DNA of 64,000 bases from Prevotella sp. Rep29 (GCF_019551475.1 NZ_CP047159.1:558001-622000), one strand, 5' to 3'. Numbered from the stretch's first letter, positions 25,182 to 34,996 are shown. The notes: generated by a model not told the origin, from the sequence alone. Made by a program: numbers and translations.

Positions 25182-27263
25182 ATGAAATCTAAGTCATTAT
25201 CGCTTGTCGTTCTGATTCTGTCGGTATGCACTCCTCTCCATGCACAAGAGACGGTGCCGATGGATTCATTAGTCTATGAATTACAGGAAATCGTAGTCAA
25301 GTCAAAACAGCCTGCGACGAAACTGGTAGGCAGTACCCTCGTTTCAACCATTGCAGGGTCAAACTTGCAAAATGCAGGAAACGCCCTTGACGTGCTTCAG
25401 CAACTACCAATGCTTTCCGTCGAGGACAACATGGTCTCCGTAACAGGAAAGGGTACACCTGCAATCTATATAGACGGTAGACCTATGCGCGACAATACAG
25501 AATTGCGGCAGTTACAATCTGCCAACATTCGGAGAATAGAACTCGTATTAGCTCCTGGCGCCCAATATGAGAGCACCACTAATGCCGTTCTTAAAATCAC
25601 GACCCGAAGGAATTTTGTACAAGGTCTTAGCGTCAGTAATGAAGCCGAGACGCGTGTACGCCGCAAATGGTCTGTGAACGACATGCTCGATTTCAGTTAT
25701 CATTCCAAGAAATGGGAACTGTTCGGCACTGGTTACTATGACCATGACAACAGCCTGATAAAGGGTTCGACACTCAATCGTCTCGTTTATGAAGGTAAGC
25801 CGATTGAAACGGGAACGACATTCCACAGCTCTTACCCAGAGAATAGCGCAATGGGGAAAATCGGATTCAATTTCGCGGAAGGCAATCAGTCTCTCGGTGC
25901 ATACTACCGCTTTACGCATTCTCACACTGACCCATTAAACACGGGGACTGAATGGATGGAGTCAGAGACTCCACTTTCCCGCAGGATTTCAGGTGAAGGC
26001 AATATGAGAAACAATCTTGTGTCCCTCTACTATGACAATACATTTGCCGACAAGTATCATCTTCATTTTGACGGGAACTATAAGGGTGCCAACAATGACA
26101 AGGCCAACGCCACTACTTATGATAACGCCCAGCAGCAGGGCATAAACTCTACCCAGAATCAGAACAGCAACCTTTGGGCTGGTAAAGTATATCTTGACTT
26201 TCCGCTTGCCAAAGGAGAGTTCTCTGTGGGTACACAAGCTTCCTATACCCACACAACGCTGGATTATCGGATGCTTAATCAGGCAGTAGAGACTTATATC
26301 CCGTCTTCACTCACAGATGCAAAGCAGACTTCTTTAGCGGCTTTTGCCTCATGGACAAGGCAGTTTGGAAAGTTTAGTTTGTCCGCCGGAGTAAGATACG
26401 AGTATGATGATTATCTGTTCACCGTAGATGGAAAGAAAGATACTGATGTAAGCCGTATCGACAATTTCCTGACCCCGGACATATCACTGGGCTACTATTT
26501 CAACGAAACCTCAATGGTAAGCCTAAGCTATAGAATGGCTACCATCAAACCACCGTATTCGCATCTGACAGGCGGTCTGACCTATGCAGGAGAGCACGAA
26601 ATAGAGGGAGGCAACCCTATGCTGCGAGACGAAAAGATGCACAATCTCCAGTTCTTCGGACAATGGAATGACTTTATGTTGCAAGTGGACTATATCAGAA
26701 GTCTGGACACCTATGCCTTCGTAAAGCAGATTTACCCTGCTTCAACATTCCAAATGTTACTACACCCCGTCAATGTCAATGTGTCAGAATTAAGCACATA
26801 TCTTATCTGGGGGCGGTCTATACGGCATTGGAGGCCCGAAGTTACTCTCGGATTGTCGAAGCCTTGGATGAAGCTTGACGATACAAGTTATAACAAACCC
26901 ATATTCTCATATAGTTGCCAGAACTCCATTTCCTTGCCCAAAGATTTTTATCTCTCGGCAAACATGAGAGGACAAAGTTGCGGTGATATGCACACCAACC
27001 GCTTCGCTGCATCGTGGTTTGTGATGGATATGAGCATACGAAAGACTTTCCTAGATAAAGCCCTTGCCGTAAAACTGACGGCTACCGATATATTCAATAC
27101 CCGCAACAACGACTGGAGCATGAATACATACGGGATTCTGATGAACAAATGCCAAAGCTATGACAGACGGGGAATAACCCTAAGTGTTCAGTATCAGTTC
27201 CAGCCCCAAAAGAGCAAATATAAAGGCAAAGCAGCCTCGGAAGCAGAAATGAACCGACTATAA
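25182..27263 (+). CDS. Second, smaller TonB-receptor-like outer-membrane barrel
   Basis: A 693-residue protein from the ATG at 25182, which gives a clean signal peptide (SLSLVVLILSVCTPLHAQ); the 18 codons before it are not signal-like. It starts directly with the plug-like region (LQQLPMLSVEDNMVSVTGKG) and has no carboxypeptidase-like domain. Its barrel motifs (GVRYEYDDY, LSYRMATIKPPY, EGGNPMLRDEKMHNL) parallel those of the barrel upstream, so the two look paralogous. A -7-like TAATTTTG (25071-25078) suggests its own promoter; three tandem copies of an 11-bp AAATGTCAGAC-like unit (about 25011-25040) lie just before that. Confidence 0.82.
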   Translation: MKSKSLSLVVLILSVCTPLHAQETVPMDSLVYELQEIVVKSKQPATKLVGSTLVSTIAGSNLQNAGNALDVLQQLPMLSVEDNMVSVTGKGTPAIYIDGRPMRDNTELRQLQSANIRRIELVLAPGAQYESTTNAVLKITTRRNFVQGLSVSNEAETRVRRKWSVNDMLDFSYHSKKWELFGTGYYDHDNSLIKGSTLNRLVYEGKPIETGTTFHSSYPENSAMGKIGFNFAEGNQSLGAYYRFTHSHTDPLNTGTEWMESETPLSRRISGEGNMRNNLVSLYYDNTFADKYHLHFDGNYKGANNDKANATTYDNAQQQGINSTQNQNSNLWAGKVYLDFPLAKGEFSVGTQASYTHTTLDYRMLNQAVETYIPSSLTDAKQTSLAAFASWTRQFGKFSLSAGVRYEYDDYLFTVDGKKDTDVSRIDNFLTPDISLGYYFNETSMVSLSYRMATIKPPYSHLTGGLTYAGEHEIEGGNPMLRDEKMHNLQFFGQWNDFMLQVDYIRSLDTYAFVKQIYPASTFQMLLHPVNVNVSELSTYLIWGRSIRHWRPEVTLGLSKPWMKLDDTSYNKPIFSYSCQNSISLPKDFYLSANMRGQSCGDMHTNRFAASWFVMDMSIRKTFLDKALAVKLTATDIFNTRNNDWSMNTYGILMNKCQSYDRRGITLSVQYQFQPQKSKYKGKAASEAEMNRL

Positions 27264-27281
27264 ATCTCTCTCGTTTCGATG

Positions 27282-27311
27282 GGCAGTCGTCGGCATTGTG
27301 CCGGCGCTGCC
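27282..27311 (+). terminator. Hairpin after the two-barrel cassette
   Basis: GGCAG...TCGGCA pairs with TGCCGG...CTGCC about 20 bp after the last stop. A smaller TGGCAG/CTGCCA hairpin follows at 27329-27344. No T-run is present, so this is a structure with probable, not certain, terminator function. Confidence 0.4.
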
Positions 27312-27553
27312 ACATCATTAAAAGCAAATGGCAGACAACTGCCAGGGAGGATATTCCATAAATATCAATTTGCAGAGTAGTTTCGCAGCCAAGATGGTGA
27401 ACGGTTTGCCTTGATGTGTTTGTATGCTGCTGGCAAGTGCTTAATGACGGCAATGTGAAGGCGGGGTTTGCCTGTGTTTCTTGGAACGTGAATCCGACGA
27501 AAGTAACCGCCATGACACACCTGTATAAACATACCGAAAAGGACGTATAAATA

Positions 27554-27663
27554 TGCAGTTGAACTTTCGCTTTCCAAAAGTTCAACTTTTGCACGCTAAA
27601 AGTTCAACTTTCATCGCCTAAAACTTCAACTTTTACAAGCCAAAAGTTCAACTTTTGGAAAGC
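27554..27663. repeat. 22-bp-period palindrome array, locus B (five units)
   Basis: Units start at 27554, 27576, 27598, 27620 and 27642, exactly 22 bp apart. The core is AAAAGTTCAACTTTT or a close variant, then a 6-7-nt linker. The preceding 42 bp (27540-27581) recur in inverse orientation at 35260-35301. The rest of the 27264-27912 gap holds no gene. Confidence 0.8.
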
Positions 27664-27912
27664 ACTTCTTAACAGTTTGAAAATCAATAATTTATAAAAC
27701 ACGTTACAAAGCTTCTGTATCTGTATAAATATACAAAAGCGGGAATCGGCTCAACGGACGGAATGAGAAATGTCGCCGAACTCATATGAATCTGTTTTTT
27801 TTGAGGATTTTCGGAACGGAAAATTGTTGGGAGTTTTCCAAAAAAGGAAACTTTTTCTGAAAATAGGGCGGAAAAGTTTTCCAAAAAGTTTTTTATTCTG
27901 CCATAAAAATTG

Positions 27913-27920
27913 TATCTTTG
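27913..27920 (+). promoter_or_regulatory. -7 element of the ribonucleotide reductase gene
   Basis: TATCTTTG matches TAnnTTTG, 52 bp before the ATG. No cobalamin riboswitch (B12 box) could be found in the roughly 300 bp upstream. Confidence 0.55.
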
Positions 27921-27971
27921 CAAACGTTCGATATCCTAAATGAGACTGAAAACAAAATATAACTAATTGAT

Positions 27972-30521
27972 ATGAAAAAAGTAACATACTCTTATGATGA
28001 AGCGTTCAATGCTTCTTTGGACTATTTCGGCGGTGACGAATTGGCGGCACGCGTGTGGGTGAACAAATATGCCATGAAGGACAGTTTTGGGAATATCTAT
28101 GAGAAATCTCCCGAAGATATGCACCGGCGTATAGCCAACGAAATAGCCAGGATAGAGAAAAAATATAATAACCCCGTTTCGGCGCAAGAGGTTTTTGAGT
28201 TGCTGGACCATTTCCGTTACATCGTCCCTGCGGGAAGTCCGATGACGGGAATCGGCAACGAGTTTCAGGTGGCTTCGCTCTCGAATTGTTTCGTGGTAGG
28301 TCTCGACGGCGATGCCGACTCGTATGGTGCCATCATGCGAATAGATGAAGAGCAGGTGCAGCTGATGAAGCGTCGCGGCGGAGTGGGACATGACCTCTCT
28401 CATATCCGTCCGAAGGGCTCTCCGGTCAACAATTCGGCGCTGACCTCTACGGGTCTGGTTCCTTTTATGGAGCGTTTCAGCAATTCTACCCGCGAGGTGG
28501 CGCAGGATGGTCGTCGCGGTGCCCTGATGCTCTCTGTAAGCATCAAGCATCCTGACAGTGAGGCCTTTATCGATGCGAAAATGACTGAAGGCAAGGTGAC
28601 GGGTGCGAATGTGTCGGTCCGCATAGATGATGAGTTCATGGAGTGTGCGATAGCCGACAAGGAGTATGTGCAGCAATTCCCGATAGACAGCAAGAAACCT
28701 GCCTTTGAGAAAACGATTCGTGCCAAGGAATTATGGGAAAAGATTGTGCATAACGCATGGAAAAGTGCCGAGCCGGGCGTCCTGTTCTGGGATACGATTA
28801 TCCGTGAGAGCATTCCCGACTGTTATGCCGACCTGGGCTTCCGCACGATATCCACGAATCCTTGCGGCGAAATCCCGCTTTGTCCATACGATTCTTGCCG
28901 TTTGCTTTCCATCAATCTCTATTCTTACGTGGTGAATCCGTTTACGAAAGATGCTTATTTCGACTACGACAAATTCCGCAAGCACGTGGCTTTGGCACAG
29001 CGCTTGATGGACGACATCGTGGACCTGGAGTTGGAGAAAATAGAGCGGATTATGGAGAAGATAAAGGCTGATCCGCAAAGTCAAGAGGTGAAAGGTGCGG
29101 AATATCATCTTTGGGAGAAAATCTATGCGAAGAGCGGAAAGGGTCGCCGCACGGGCGTCGGCATCACGGCAGAGGGCGACATGATTGCCGCAATGGGACT
29201 TTGCTATGGTACGCAGGAGGCAACCGATTTCTCGGTCAACGTGCATAAGACGCTGGCGCTGGCGGCATACGGCTCGTCGGTGCAGATGGCGAAAGAGCGC
29301 GGCGCTTTTGAAATATTCGATGCCAAGCGCGAGATGAAGAATCCTTTCATCCTGCGACTGAAGAAGGAAGACCCGCAGTTGTACGATGATATGGTGAAGT
29401 ATGGTCGCCGTAATATTGCCTGTCTTACAATCGCGCCGACGGGAACCACTTCGCTCATGACACAGACGACGAGCGGCATCGAACCGGTATTCCTGCCCGT
29501 GTATAAGCGCAGAAGGAAAGTGAATCCGAACGACACCAACGTGCATGTGGACTTCGTGGATGAAGTGGGCGATTCTTTCGAGGAATATATCGTGTATCAC
29601 CCGAAGTTCTTGGAGTGGATGAAGGTCAACGGACTGGATACGGAAAAGCGCTATACGCAAGAAGAGATAGACGAAATCGTAGCCAAATCACCCTATAACA
29701 AGGCGACGGCAAATGACGTGGACTGGTTGATGAAGGTGCGTATGCAGGGCGCTGTCCAGAAGTGGGTGGATCACAGCATCAGCGTGACGGTCAACCTGCC
29801 AAACGACGTGGATGAGGAACTGGTCAACCGACTGTACGTAGAAGCATGGAAGACGGGATGCAAGGGATGCACCATCTATCGTGACGGAAGTCGTTCAGGC
29901 GTGATGATTTCTATGGATAAGAAAAAGAAGAAAGAAGCAGCGGGCGACCTGCAGCCATGTCTGCCACCGGAAGTGACGGAAGTTCGCCCGCAAGTGTTGG
30001 AGTGCGACGTTGTCCGTTTCCAGAACAACAAGGAGAAATGGGTGGCATTCGTGGGACTTCTGAATGGTTACCCGTATGAGATATTTACCGGTCTTCAGGA
30101 TGATGAAGAAGGAATCGTGCTCCCCAAGACCGTTGTGAAGGGAAAGATTATTAAAAACACCAGCGAAGAAGGTCGCAGCCGTTATGACTTCCAGTTTGAA
30201 AACAAGCGTGGCTATAAGACAACGGTAGAAGGTCTGAGTGAGAAATTCAATCCGGAATATTGGAACTATGCCAAGCTGATTTCCGGCGTGTTGCGCTACC
30301 GCATGCCGATAGACCACGTGATAAAGCTCGTCGGTTCATTGCAACTGAAGAGCGAAAGCATCAATACCTGGAAAAACGGTGTGGAGCGGGCATTGAAGAA
30401 ATATATCGTTGACGGAACGGAGGCAAAGGGACAGAAGTGCCCGTCCTGTGGTCATGAGACGCTGGTCTATCAGGAAGGTTGCCTCATTTGTAAGAGTTGT
30501 GGCGCCTCAAGGTGCGGATAA
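27972..30521 (+). CDS. nrdJ: Adenosylcobalamin-dependent (class II) ribonucleotide reductase
   Basis: An 849-residue enzyme making deoxyribonucleotides. Landmarks are SLSNCFVVG (first redox Cys), RRGGVGHDLS, NPCGEIPLCPYDSCRL (thiyl-radical loop), and NIACLTIAPTGTTSLM (second redox region). A C-terminal module has a Cys4 zinc ribbon (KCPSCGHETLVYQEGCLICKSCG). The overall order fits B12-dependent NrdJ and not class I NrdA, and no NrdB is adjacent. It needs adenosylcobalamin but not oxygen, suitable for an anaerobe. folB follows 12 bp later. Confidence 0.92.
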   Translation: MKKVTYSYDEAFNASLDYFGGDELAARVWVNKYAMKDSFGNIYEKSPEDMHRRIANEIARIEKKYNNPVSAQEVFELLDHFRYIVPAGSPMTGIGNEFQVASLSNCFVVGLDGDADSYGAIMRIDEEQVQLMKRRGGVGHDLSHIRPKGSPVNNSALTSTGLVPFMERFSNSTREVAQDGRRGALMLSVSIKHPDSEAFIDAKMTEGKVTGANVSVRIDDEFMECAIADKEYVQQFPIDSKKPAFEKTIRAKELWEKIVHNAWKSAEPGVLFWDTIIRESIPDCYADLGFRTISTNPCGEIPLCPYDSCRLLSINLYSYVVNPFTKDAYFDYDKFRKHVALAQRLMDDIVDLELEKIERIMEKIKADPQSQEVKGAEYHLWEKIYAKSGKGRRTGVGITAEGDMIAAMGLCYGTQEATDFSVNVHKTLALAAYGSSVQMAKERGAFEIFDAKREMKNPFILRLKKEDPQLYDDMVKYGRRNIACLTIAPTGTTSLMTQTTSGIEPVFLPVYKRRRKVNPNDTNVHVDFVDEVGDSFEEYIVYHPKFLEWMKVNGLDTEKRYTQEEIDEIVAKSPYNKATANDVDWLMKVRMQGAVQKWVDHSISVTVNLPNDVDEELVNRLYVEAWKTGCKGCTIYRDGSRSGVMISMDKKKKKEAAGDLQPCLPPEVTEVRPQVLECDVVRFQNNKEKWVAFVGLLNGYPYEIFTGLQDDEEGIVLPKTVVKGKIIKNTSEEGRSRYDFQFENKRGYKTTVEGLSEKFNPEYWNYAKLISGVLRYRMPIDHVIKLVGSLQLKSESINTWKNGVERALKKYIVDGTEAKGQKCPSCGHETLVYQEGCLICKSCGASRCG

Positions 30522-30533
30522 AATATTTGTGAG

Positions 30534-30908
30534 ATGAAATTAGAGTCCAGCTATATTTATTTAGATAATGTCCGGTTCCACGCCTACCACGGCGTGTTGG
30601 AACAGGAGCGTAAGACGGGAGGCGACTTTCTGGTTAGCCTCCGTGTCGGTTTCCCAATAGAAAAAGCCATGCGCTCCGATGATGTGTCGGACACACTCAA
30701 CTACGCAGCCCTCTATGAGATGGTGAAAAAAGAAATCACCGTGCCGTCAAAACTGCTTGAGAATGTCGCGTACAGAATATGCAAGAAAATGACGGAGGCA
30801 TATCCTGAGATAGAATCCGTGGAATTGAAAATAACCAAGAAGAATCCACCGATGGGTGCCGACTGTGACGGTGCTGGCGTGGAAATGAAAATTATTAATA
30901 AAAAATAA
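30534..30908 (+). CDS. folB: Dihydroneopterin aldolase
   Basis: A 124-residue enzyme of folate synthesis that cleaves dihydroneopterin. The family pattern is complete: IYLDNVRFHAYHGVLEQER, DVSDTLNYAALYEMV, LLENVAYRI and the closing KITKKNPPMGADCDGAGVEM. It lies 12 bp after the reductase gene and probably shares its transcript; both serve DNA precursor supply (deoxynucleotides, folate for thymidylate). Confidence 0.93.
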   Translation: MKLESSYIYLDNVRFHAYHGVLEQERKTGGDFLVSLRVGFPIEKAMRSDDVSDTLNYAALYEMVKKEITVPSKLLENVAYRICKKMTEAYPEIESVELKITKKNPPMGADCDGAGVEMKIINKK

Positions 30909-30946
30909 AACGGATAGCCGCTTACTCTATCTTTACATGAAATTGC

Positions 30947-30954
30947 TACCTTTG
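30947..30954 (+). promoter_or_regulatory. -7 element of the amidase gene
   Basis: TACCTTTG matches TAnnTTTG. It is only 8 bp before the ATG at 30963, so transcription would start at about that codon; the ATG at 30972 is the better start. Confidence 0.5.
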
Positions 30955-30971
30955 CAACCAAAATGATTGAT

Positions 30972-32204
30972 ATGAAGAGAATAGCATTTATTATGATAGC
31001 AGTATTTGCGTTCGCAACAGTTAGTCTGAGTGCGGACAGGAATTTTGTTCTTGTAATCGATGCTGGGCACGGAGGACACGATCACGGTGCTCCTGGCGCT
31101 ATCTCTAAAGAGAAGAATCTCACCCTGCGCTTTGCGCTGGCATTCGGAAAGATGGTGGAACGCCATTGTCCCGACGTGAAAGTCATCTACACACGCACAA
31201 CCGACCGGTTCCTTGAATTGTGGCAGCGGGCGGAGATTGCGAATAAGAACAAGGCTGACCTTTTCATCTCTGTCCATATCAATGCCCTTGCAGGAGGACG
31301 TATAGCACGGGGATTCCAGACCTATACGTTAGGGCAGGGGAGAAGTGGTGTCGGAATTATCAAGAACCTTGACGTGGCGAAGCGGGAAAATTCGGTAATC
31401 CTGCTGGAGAAGGACTATAAGCAGACTTATCAGGGGTTTGACAATTCCGCAGAGAGTAATATCATGTTTGAGTTTATGCAGGACCAGAACATGGAGCGCA
31501 GTGTCGATCTGGCGAAGATGATGCAGCGGAATGTCTGTGCAGCGACAGGGCGACAGGATATGGGAGCTCATCAGGACAATCTGGCTGTGCTGAGGCTTAC
31601 GTCAATGCCGGGCTGCCTTGTTGAACTGGGATTTATCTCAACGCCAGACGAGGAGCGCTTTATGAACTCCGAAGAGGCAACGGAGCGATATGCGAAGGGT
31701 TTGTTCAATGCTTTCGTGCAATATAAGAATAAGTATTATGGGGGCAGTACGCAGTTGTTTACAGTGGAAGCACCCAAGAAGGAACCAGTAGCAGTCGCAG
31801 AACCACCTTCGCAGCCGCAGAAGACGGAAAGGCAGGTGGCGCCAGTGGAGAGCAGGCAGACAACGGCAGAAACTCTTAAGACAAAAAAACGGGAAGCGGA
31901 TGAGGAACCGGTAAAGGCTAAGGAGAAAAGCAATGAACCTGTGTTTAAAGTTCAGATAGTTGCCAGCAGTAAGACTTTGCCCAAAAACAGTCCGCAACTG
32001 AAAGGTGAGGAAGATGTCGATTCGTATGTGGAAGACGGAATGGTGAAATATACGATTGGCTCTTCAAACGATTACAACGAGATATATCGTCTCAGAAAAT
32101 CATTGCTTGAGAAATTCCCGCAAGCATTTATCATCGCATTCAAAAACGGACGGAAAATGGATGTCAATCAGGCTATCAGGGAATTCAAAACGAATAGGAA
32201 ATAA
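30972..32204 (+). CDS. N-acetylmuramoyl-L-alanine amidase with C-terminal SPOR-like domain
   Basis: About 410 residues starting at MKRIAFIM, with a cleavable signal (to about LSAD). The Amidase_3 catalytic domain (about 22-250) has the zinc motifs VIDAGHGGHDHG, the central Glu (ESNIMFEF), SVHINAL, and the final VELGFISTPDEE. A Pro/Lys/Glu-rich linker (about 265-320) leads to a SPOR-like tail (FKVQIVASSK ... YRLRKSLLEKFPQAFIIAF) that in this family recognises denuded glycan at the septum. It cleaves the peptide from MurNAc during cell separation. It directly precedes the MCE-domain gene (4 bp gap). Confidence 0.9.
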   Translation: MKRIAFIMIAVFAFATVSLSADRNFVLVIDAGHGGHDHGAPGAISKEKNLTLRFALAFGKMVERHCPDVKVIYTRTTDRFLELWQRAEIANKNKADLFISVHINALAGGRIARGFQTYTLGQGRSGVGIIKNLDVAKRENSVILLEKDYKQTYQGFDNSAESNIMFEFMQDQNMERSVDLAKMMQRNVCAATGRQDMGAHQDNLAVLRLTSMPGCLVELGFISTPDEERFMNSEEATERYAKGLFNAFVQYKNKYYGGSTQLFTVEAPKKEPVAVAEPPSQPQKTERQVAPVESRQTTAETLKTKKREADEEPVKAKEKSNEPVFKVQIVASSKTLPKNSPQLKGEEDVDSYVEDGMVKYTIGSSNDYNEIYRLRKSLLEKFPQAFIIAFKNGRKMDVNQAIREFKTNRK

Positions 32205-32208
32205 ATAG

Positions 32209-33114
32209 ATGATGAACAGTATGGCAAAAGAAATCAAAATAGCACTCGTTGCCATTGTAGGTATCTTGGTACTTTTCTTTGGGATGAAGTTTCTGAAAGG
32301 AGTTCAGCTCTTTTCTAACGACCATGTGTACTATGTCACATTTTCGGATATTAGCGGCTTGGCTGCCTCAAGTCCCATCTATGCCAACGGTTTCAAGGTG
32401 GGGACGGTGAAGTCGATTGAGTACGATTATTCAAAGCCGGGAGCGATTGTCGCGACAGTCGGACTGGATAAGAAACTGCAGGTCCCGAACGGGAGTCGGG
32501 CGGAAATTGAAAGCGATTTGCTGGGCAACGTGAAGCTGAACCTGTTGCTGGGCGACCCGTCCGCAGGAATGATTCCGGTAGGAGGGAAAATTTCCGGCAG
32601 CATCTATGCAGGAGCACTTGGAAAGGCTGCCGAGATGATTCCGCAGATAGAGAAAATACTGCCTAAACTTGATTCTATCCTTGCCAATCTGAACACGTTG
32701 ACAGCCGACCCTGCAATCGCCAAGTCGTTGCATAACGTGGAGCATATTACAAACGATCTGACAACGACCACAACCCAGTTGAACACCCTGATGGCTTCCC
32801 TTAACAAAGAAGTGCCAGGCATGATTACACGGGCAAATAACGTGCTCGACCAGTCGGGACAGTTAGCATCCAATCTCTCTGCGGTCAACGTAGAGGAGAC
32901 CATGACGAAAGTCAGCGAAACGCTTGAAAACTTGCGCCGGTTCACAGATAAACTGAATGCAAACGATGGTTCGTTGGGACTTCTGCTGAATGACAAGAAA
33001 CTTTACCAGAATCTCAATTCAACCATAGCTCATGCGGACTCGCTGCTCATCAACCTTCGGGAGCATCCGAAACGCTATGTCCACTTCTCGGTTTTCGGTA
33101 AAAAGGACAAGTAG
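32209..33114 (+). CDS. MlaD/MCE-domain lipid-transport protein
   Basis: A 301-residue protein anchored by one N-terminal membrane helix (IKIALVAIVGILVLFFGMKFL). An MCE domain (about 38-120, YYVTFSDISGLAASSPIYAN ... VGTVKSIEYDY ... NVKLNLLLGD) is followed by a long helical region with regularly spaced Asn/Leu (about 140-285). Such proteins form a hexameric tunnel moving phospholipids between membranes. No MlaE/MlaF genes are adjacent, so its partners are elsewhere. Start may also be the third Met (MAKEIKI). Confidence 0.88.
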   Translation: MMNSMAKEIKIALVAIVGILVLFFGMKFLKGVQLFSNDHVYYVTFSDISGLAASSPIYANGFKVGTVKSIEYDYSKPGAIVATVGLDKKLQVPNGSRAEIESDLLGNVKLNLLLGDPSAGMIPVGGKISGSIYAGALGKAAEMIPQIEKILPKLDSILANLNTLTADPAIAKSLHNVEHITNDLTTTTTQLNTLMASLNKEVPGMITRANNVLDQSGQLASNLSAVNVEETMTKVSETLENLRRFTDKLNANDGSLGLLLNDKKLYQNLNSTIAHADSLLINLREHPKRYVHFSVFGKKDK

Positions 33115-33183
33115 CGAATCAACATTCCGATAGTCGTTCGGAAGCGTTGGAAAAAGGCTGGAAAAGCTTTCAATTTAAATTGC

Positions 33184-33205
33184 GTCTAAATAAATACTTT
33201 TAGAC
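33184..33205. terminator. Small hairpin after the MCE gene
   Basis: GTCTAAA (33184-33190) pairs with TTTAGAC (33199-33205) around an 8-nt loop, about 70 bp past the stop. It may end transcription of the amidase-MCE unit. Confidence 0.3.
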
Positions 33206-33293
33206 CACAAAATTGGGGCGTTATTTCGGAACTTCTTTATTGATGAGATTTTACGTGGGTCTTTGTATCATCTTATTGCACATGAGATGTGTG

Positions 33294-33454
33294 TGTGTAA
33301 AAATATAAACCGTTGGTTGCCAGAGACTTGAATTTCACAAAATGCTTGTGCGATAACTGAATTGCATCCGATTTCATAAAGTGCCTAAATATAGTGAATT
33401 AGGGATGATGAATAGGGAAATATAGAAAAATGGCGTTTGCTCATGTGTGGAAAA
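33294..33454 (-). promoter_or_regulatory. Two DnaA-box-like sites upstream of dnaA
   Basis: Within the 420-bp gene-free region before dnaA, the minus strand reads TTTTACACA (33294-33302) and TTTTCCACA (33446-33454), both fitting the relaxed box TTWTNCACA. They could serve DnaA autoregulation or be part of an origin. No dense box cluster or clear AT-rich unwinding repeat is evident. Confidence 0.35.
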
Positions 33455-33534
33455 ATTACGAAATTTGCATACGCAACGGGATGGTCAACAAAGTTTGTTA
33501 TTGACACCCTATAATATATTAATGTATATAGCAC

Positions 33535-34956
33535 ATGAAATCTAACCCAAATGCTCTTTGGGAACAGAGTCTTCGGCTTATAAAGGAGAATGTTTCCGAG
33601 CAGCAGTTTAACACATGGTTCAAGCCAATCGTTCTGGAATCTTATGATGAGAAAGACCGGAAGATTACGGTGCGGGTACCCAGCATGTTTGTGTATGAGT
33701 ACCTGGAGGAGAAGTATGTGGACTTGCTGCGCAAGGTGCTTACGAGAGTATTTGGTGAGGGTGTAAGGCTGGCTTATGGTATTGTCGTGGATAAGACCAA
33801 CAATGTTGGGGTTGTTGCTACACCGGATGATTCGGTTGTCGGTCAGTCAGGAAGCGATAAGAATACGCTTTCAGGCTCTGCAGACAGCACGGAAGATTCC
33901 CTGCCGTTTGATTCCCAGTTGAATCCCAAGCAGACATTTGAGAATTTCATTGAGGGCACGAGTAACAAGCTGCCGCGTTCTATCGGCTTGTCCATCGCGG
34001 AACATCCAAGCACCAGCCAGTTTAATCCGCTGTTTGTCTTTGGTCCGTCCGGTTGTGGAAAGACGCATTTGATTAACGCCATCGGAATCCGTGCAAAGCA
34101 GTTGTATCCCAAGATGCGGGTGCTGTATGTCAGTGCGCGCCTGTTCCAGGTTCAATACGTGGACGCAAGCCTGAAGAATACGGTCAATGATTTCATTAAA
34201 TTCTATCAGACGGTCGATTTGCTGATTGTTGATGACATTCAGGAGTGGGTGACAAAGTCTGGTACGCAGAACACGTTTTTCCATATCTTCAACCACCTCT
34301 TCCGTAACGGAAAGCGCATCATTTTGGCAAGCGACCGCCCGCCAGTCGATTTGAAGGGGATGGATGAACGGCTGATTACCCGTTTCCGCTGTGGTCTGAT
34401 TACCGAGTTGGAGCGTCCGAACGTGCAGTTGTGCATGGACATTCTGAACAGCATGGTTCGTCGCGACGGGCTGACGATTCCTCAGGAGGTGATTCAGTAT
34501 ATAGCACAGACGGCGAACGGCAGCGTGCGGGATTTGCAGGGAGTCATCAATTCGCTGTTGGCATATTCCGTGGTGTATGACAGCAAGGTCGATCTGAAGC
34601 TGGCAGAGCGGATCGTATCCCGTTCGGTGAAAGTAGATAACCGCCCGCTGACCATCGACGATATCCTCGATAAGGTTTGCGTGCACTATCAAGTGACGAC
34701 AGAGGCGGTGAACAGCAGGAGCCGGAAGCGCGATCTGGTCATCCCGCGACAGGTGTCTATGTATCTGGCACAGAAATACACGAAGATGCCGGCTTCAAGA
34801 ATCGGAAAACTGGTCGGCGACCGTGACCACTCGACCGTCATCCACAGCTGTACGCAAGTGGAGGAGCGGATGAAGATAGATGCCGCTTTCCGCTCGGAGA
34901 TAGAGAGCATTGAAAATTCGTTTAAGCTGAAACAGTTTGTCAATAAAGGCAGATAA
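33535..34956 (+). CDS. dnaA: Chromosomal replication initiator DnaA
   Basis: A 473-residue initiator. Domain I (1-90, LWEQSLRLIKENVSEQQFNT) is followed by an acidic linker, then the AAA+ domain with Walker A GPSGCGKTHLI, Walker B LLIVDDIQEW and sensor motifs (LASDRPP, RLITRFRCGL). The C-terminal DNA-binding domain ends with the signature KMPASRIGKLVGDRDHSTVIHSC. It has no gene upstream for 420 bp and a strong terminator after it, so it is a single-gene unit. Confidence 0.97.
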   Translation: MKSNPNALWEQSLRLIKENVSEQQFNTWFKPIVLESYDEKDRKITVRVPSMFVYEYLEEKYVDLLRKVLTRVFGEGVRLAYGIVVDKTNNVGVVATPDDSVVGQSGSDKNTLSGSADSTEDSLPFDSQLNPKQTFENFIEGTSNKLPRSIGLSIAEHPSTSQFNPLFVFGPSGCGKTHLINAIGIRAKQLYPKMRVLYVSARLFQVQYVDASLKNTVNDFIKFYQTVDLLIVDDIQEWVTKSGTQNTFFHIFNHLFRNGKRIILASDRPPVDLKGMDERLITRFRCGLITELERPNVQLCMDILNSMVRRDGLTIPQEVIQYIAQTANGSVRDLQGVINSLLAYSVVYDSKVDLKLAERIVSRSVKVDNRPLTIDDILDKVCVHYQVTTEAVNSRSRKRDLVIPRQVSMYLAQKYTKMPASRIGKLVGDRDHSTVIHSCTQVEERMKIDAAFRSEIESIENSFKLKQFVNKGR

Positions 34957-34996
34957 TATCTTGCCGTGTGAGACGGTGATAAGGATAAGAGATTGA

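Noticed and set aside
27663..27972. Cobalamin riboswitch before the B12-dependent reductase
   Set aside because: No B12-box-like core or typical long leader was found in this stretch; the promoter is 52 bp from the start codon.
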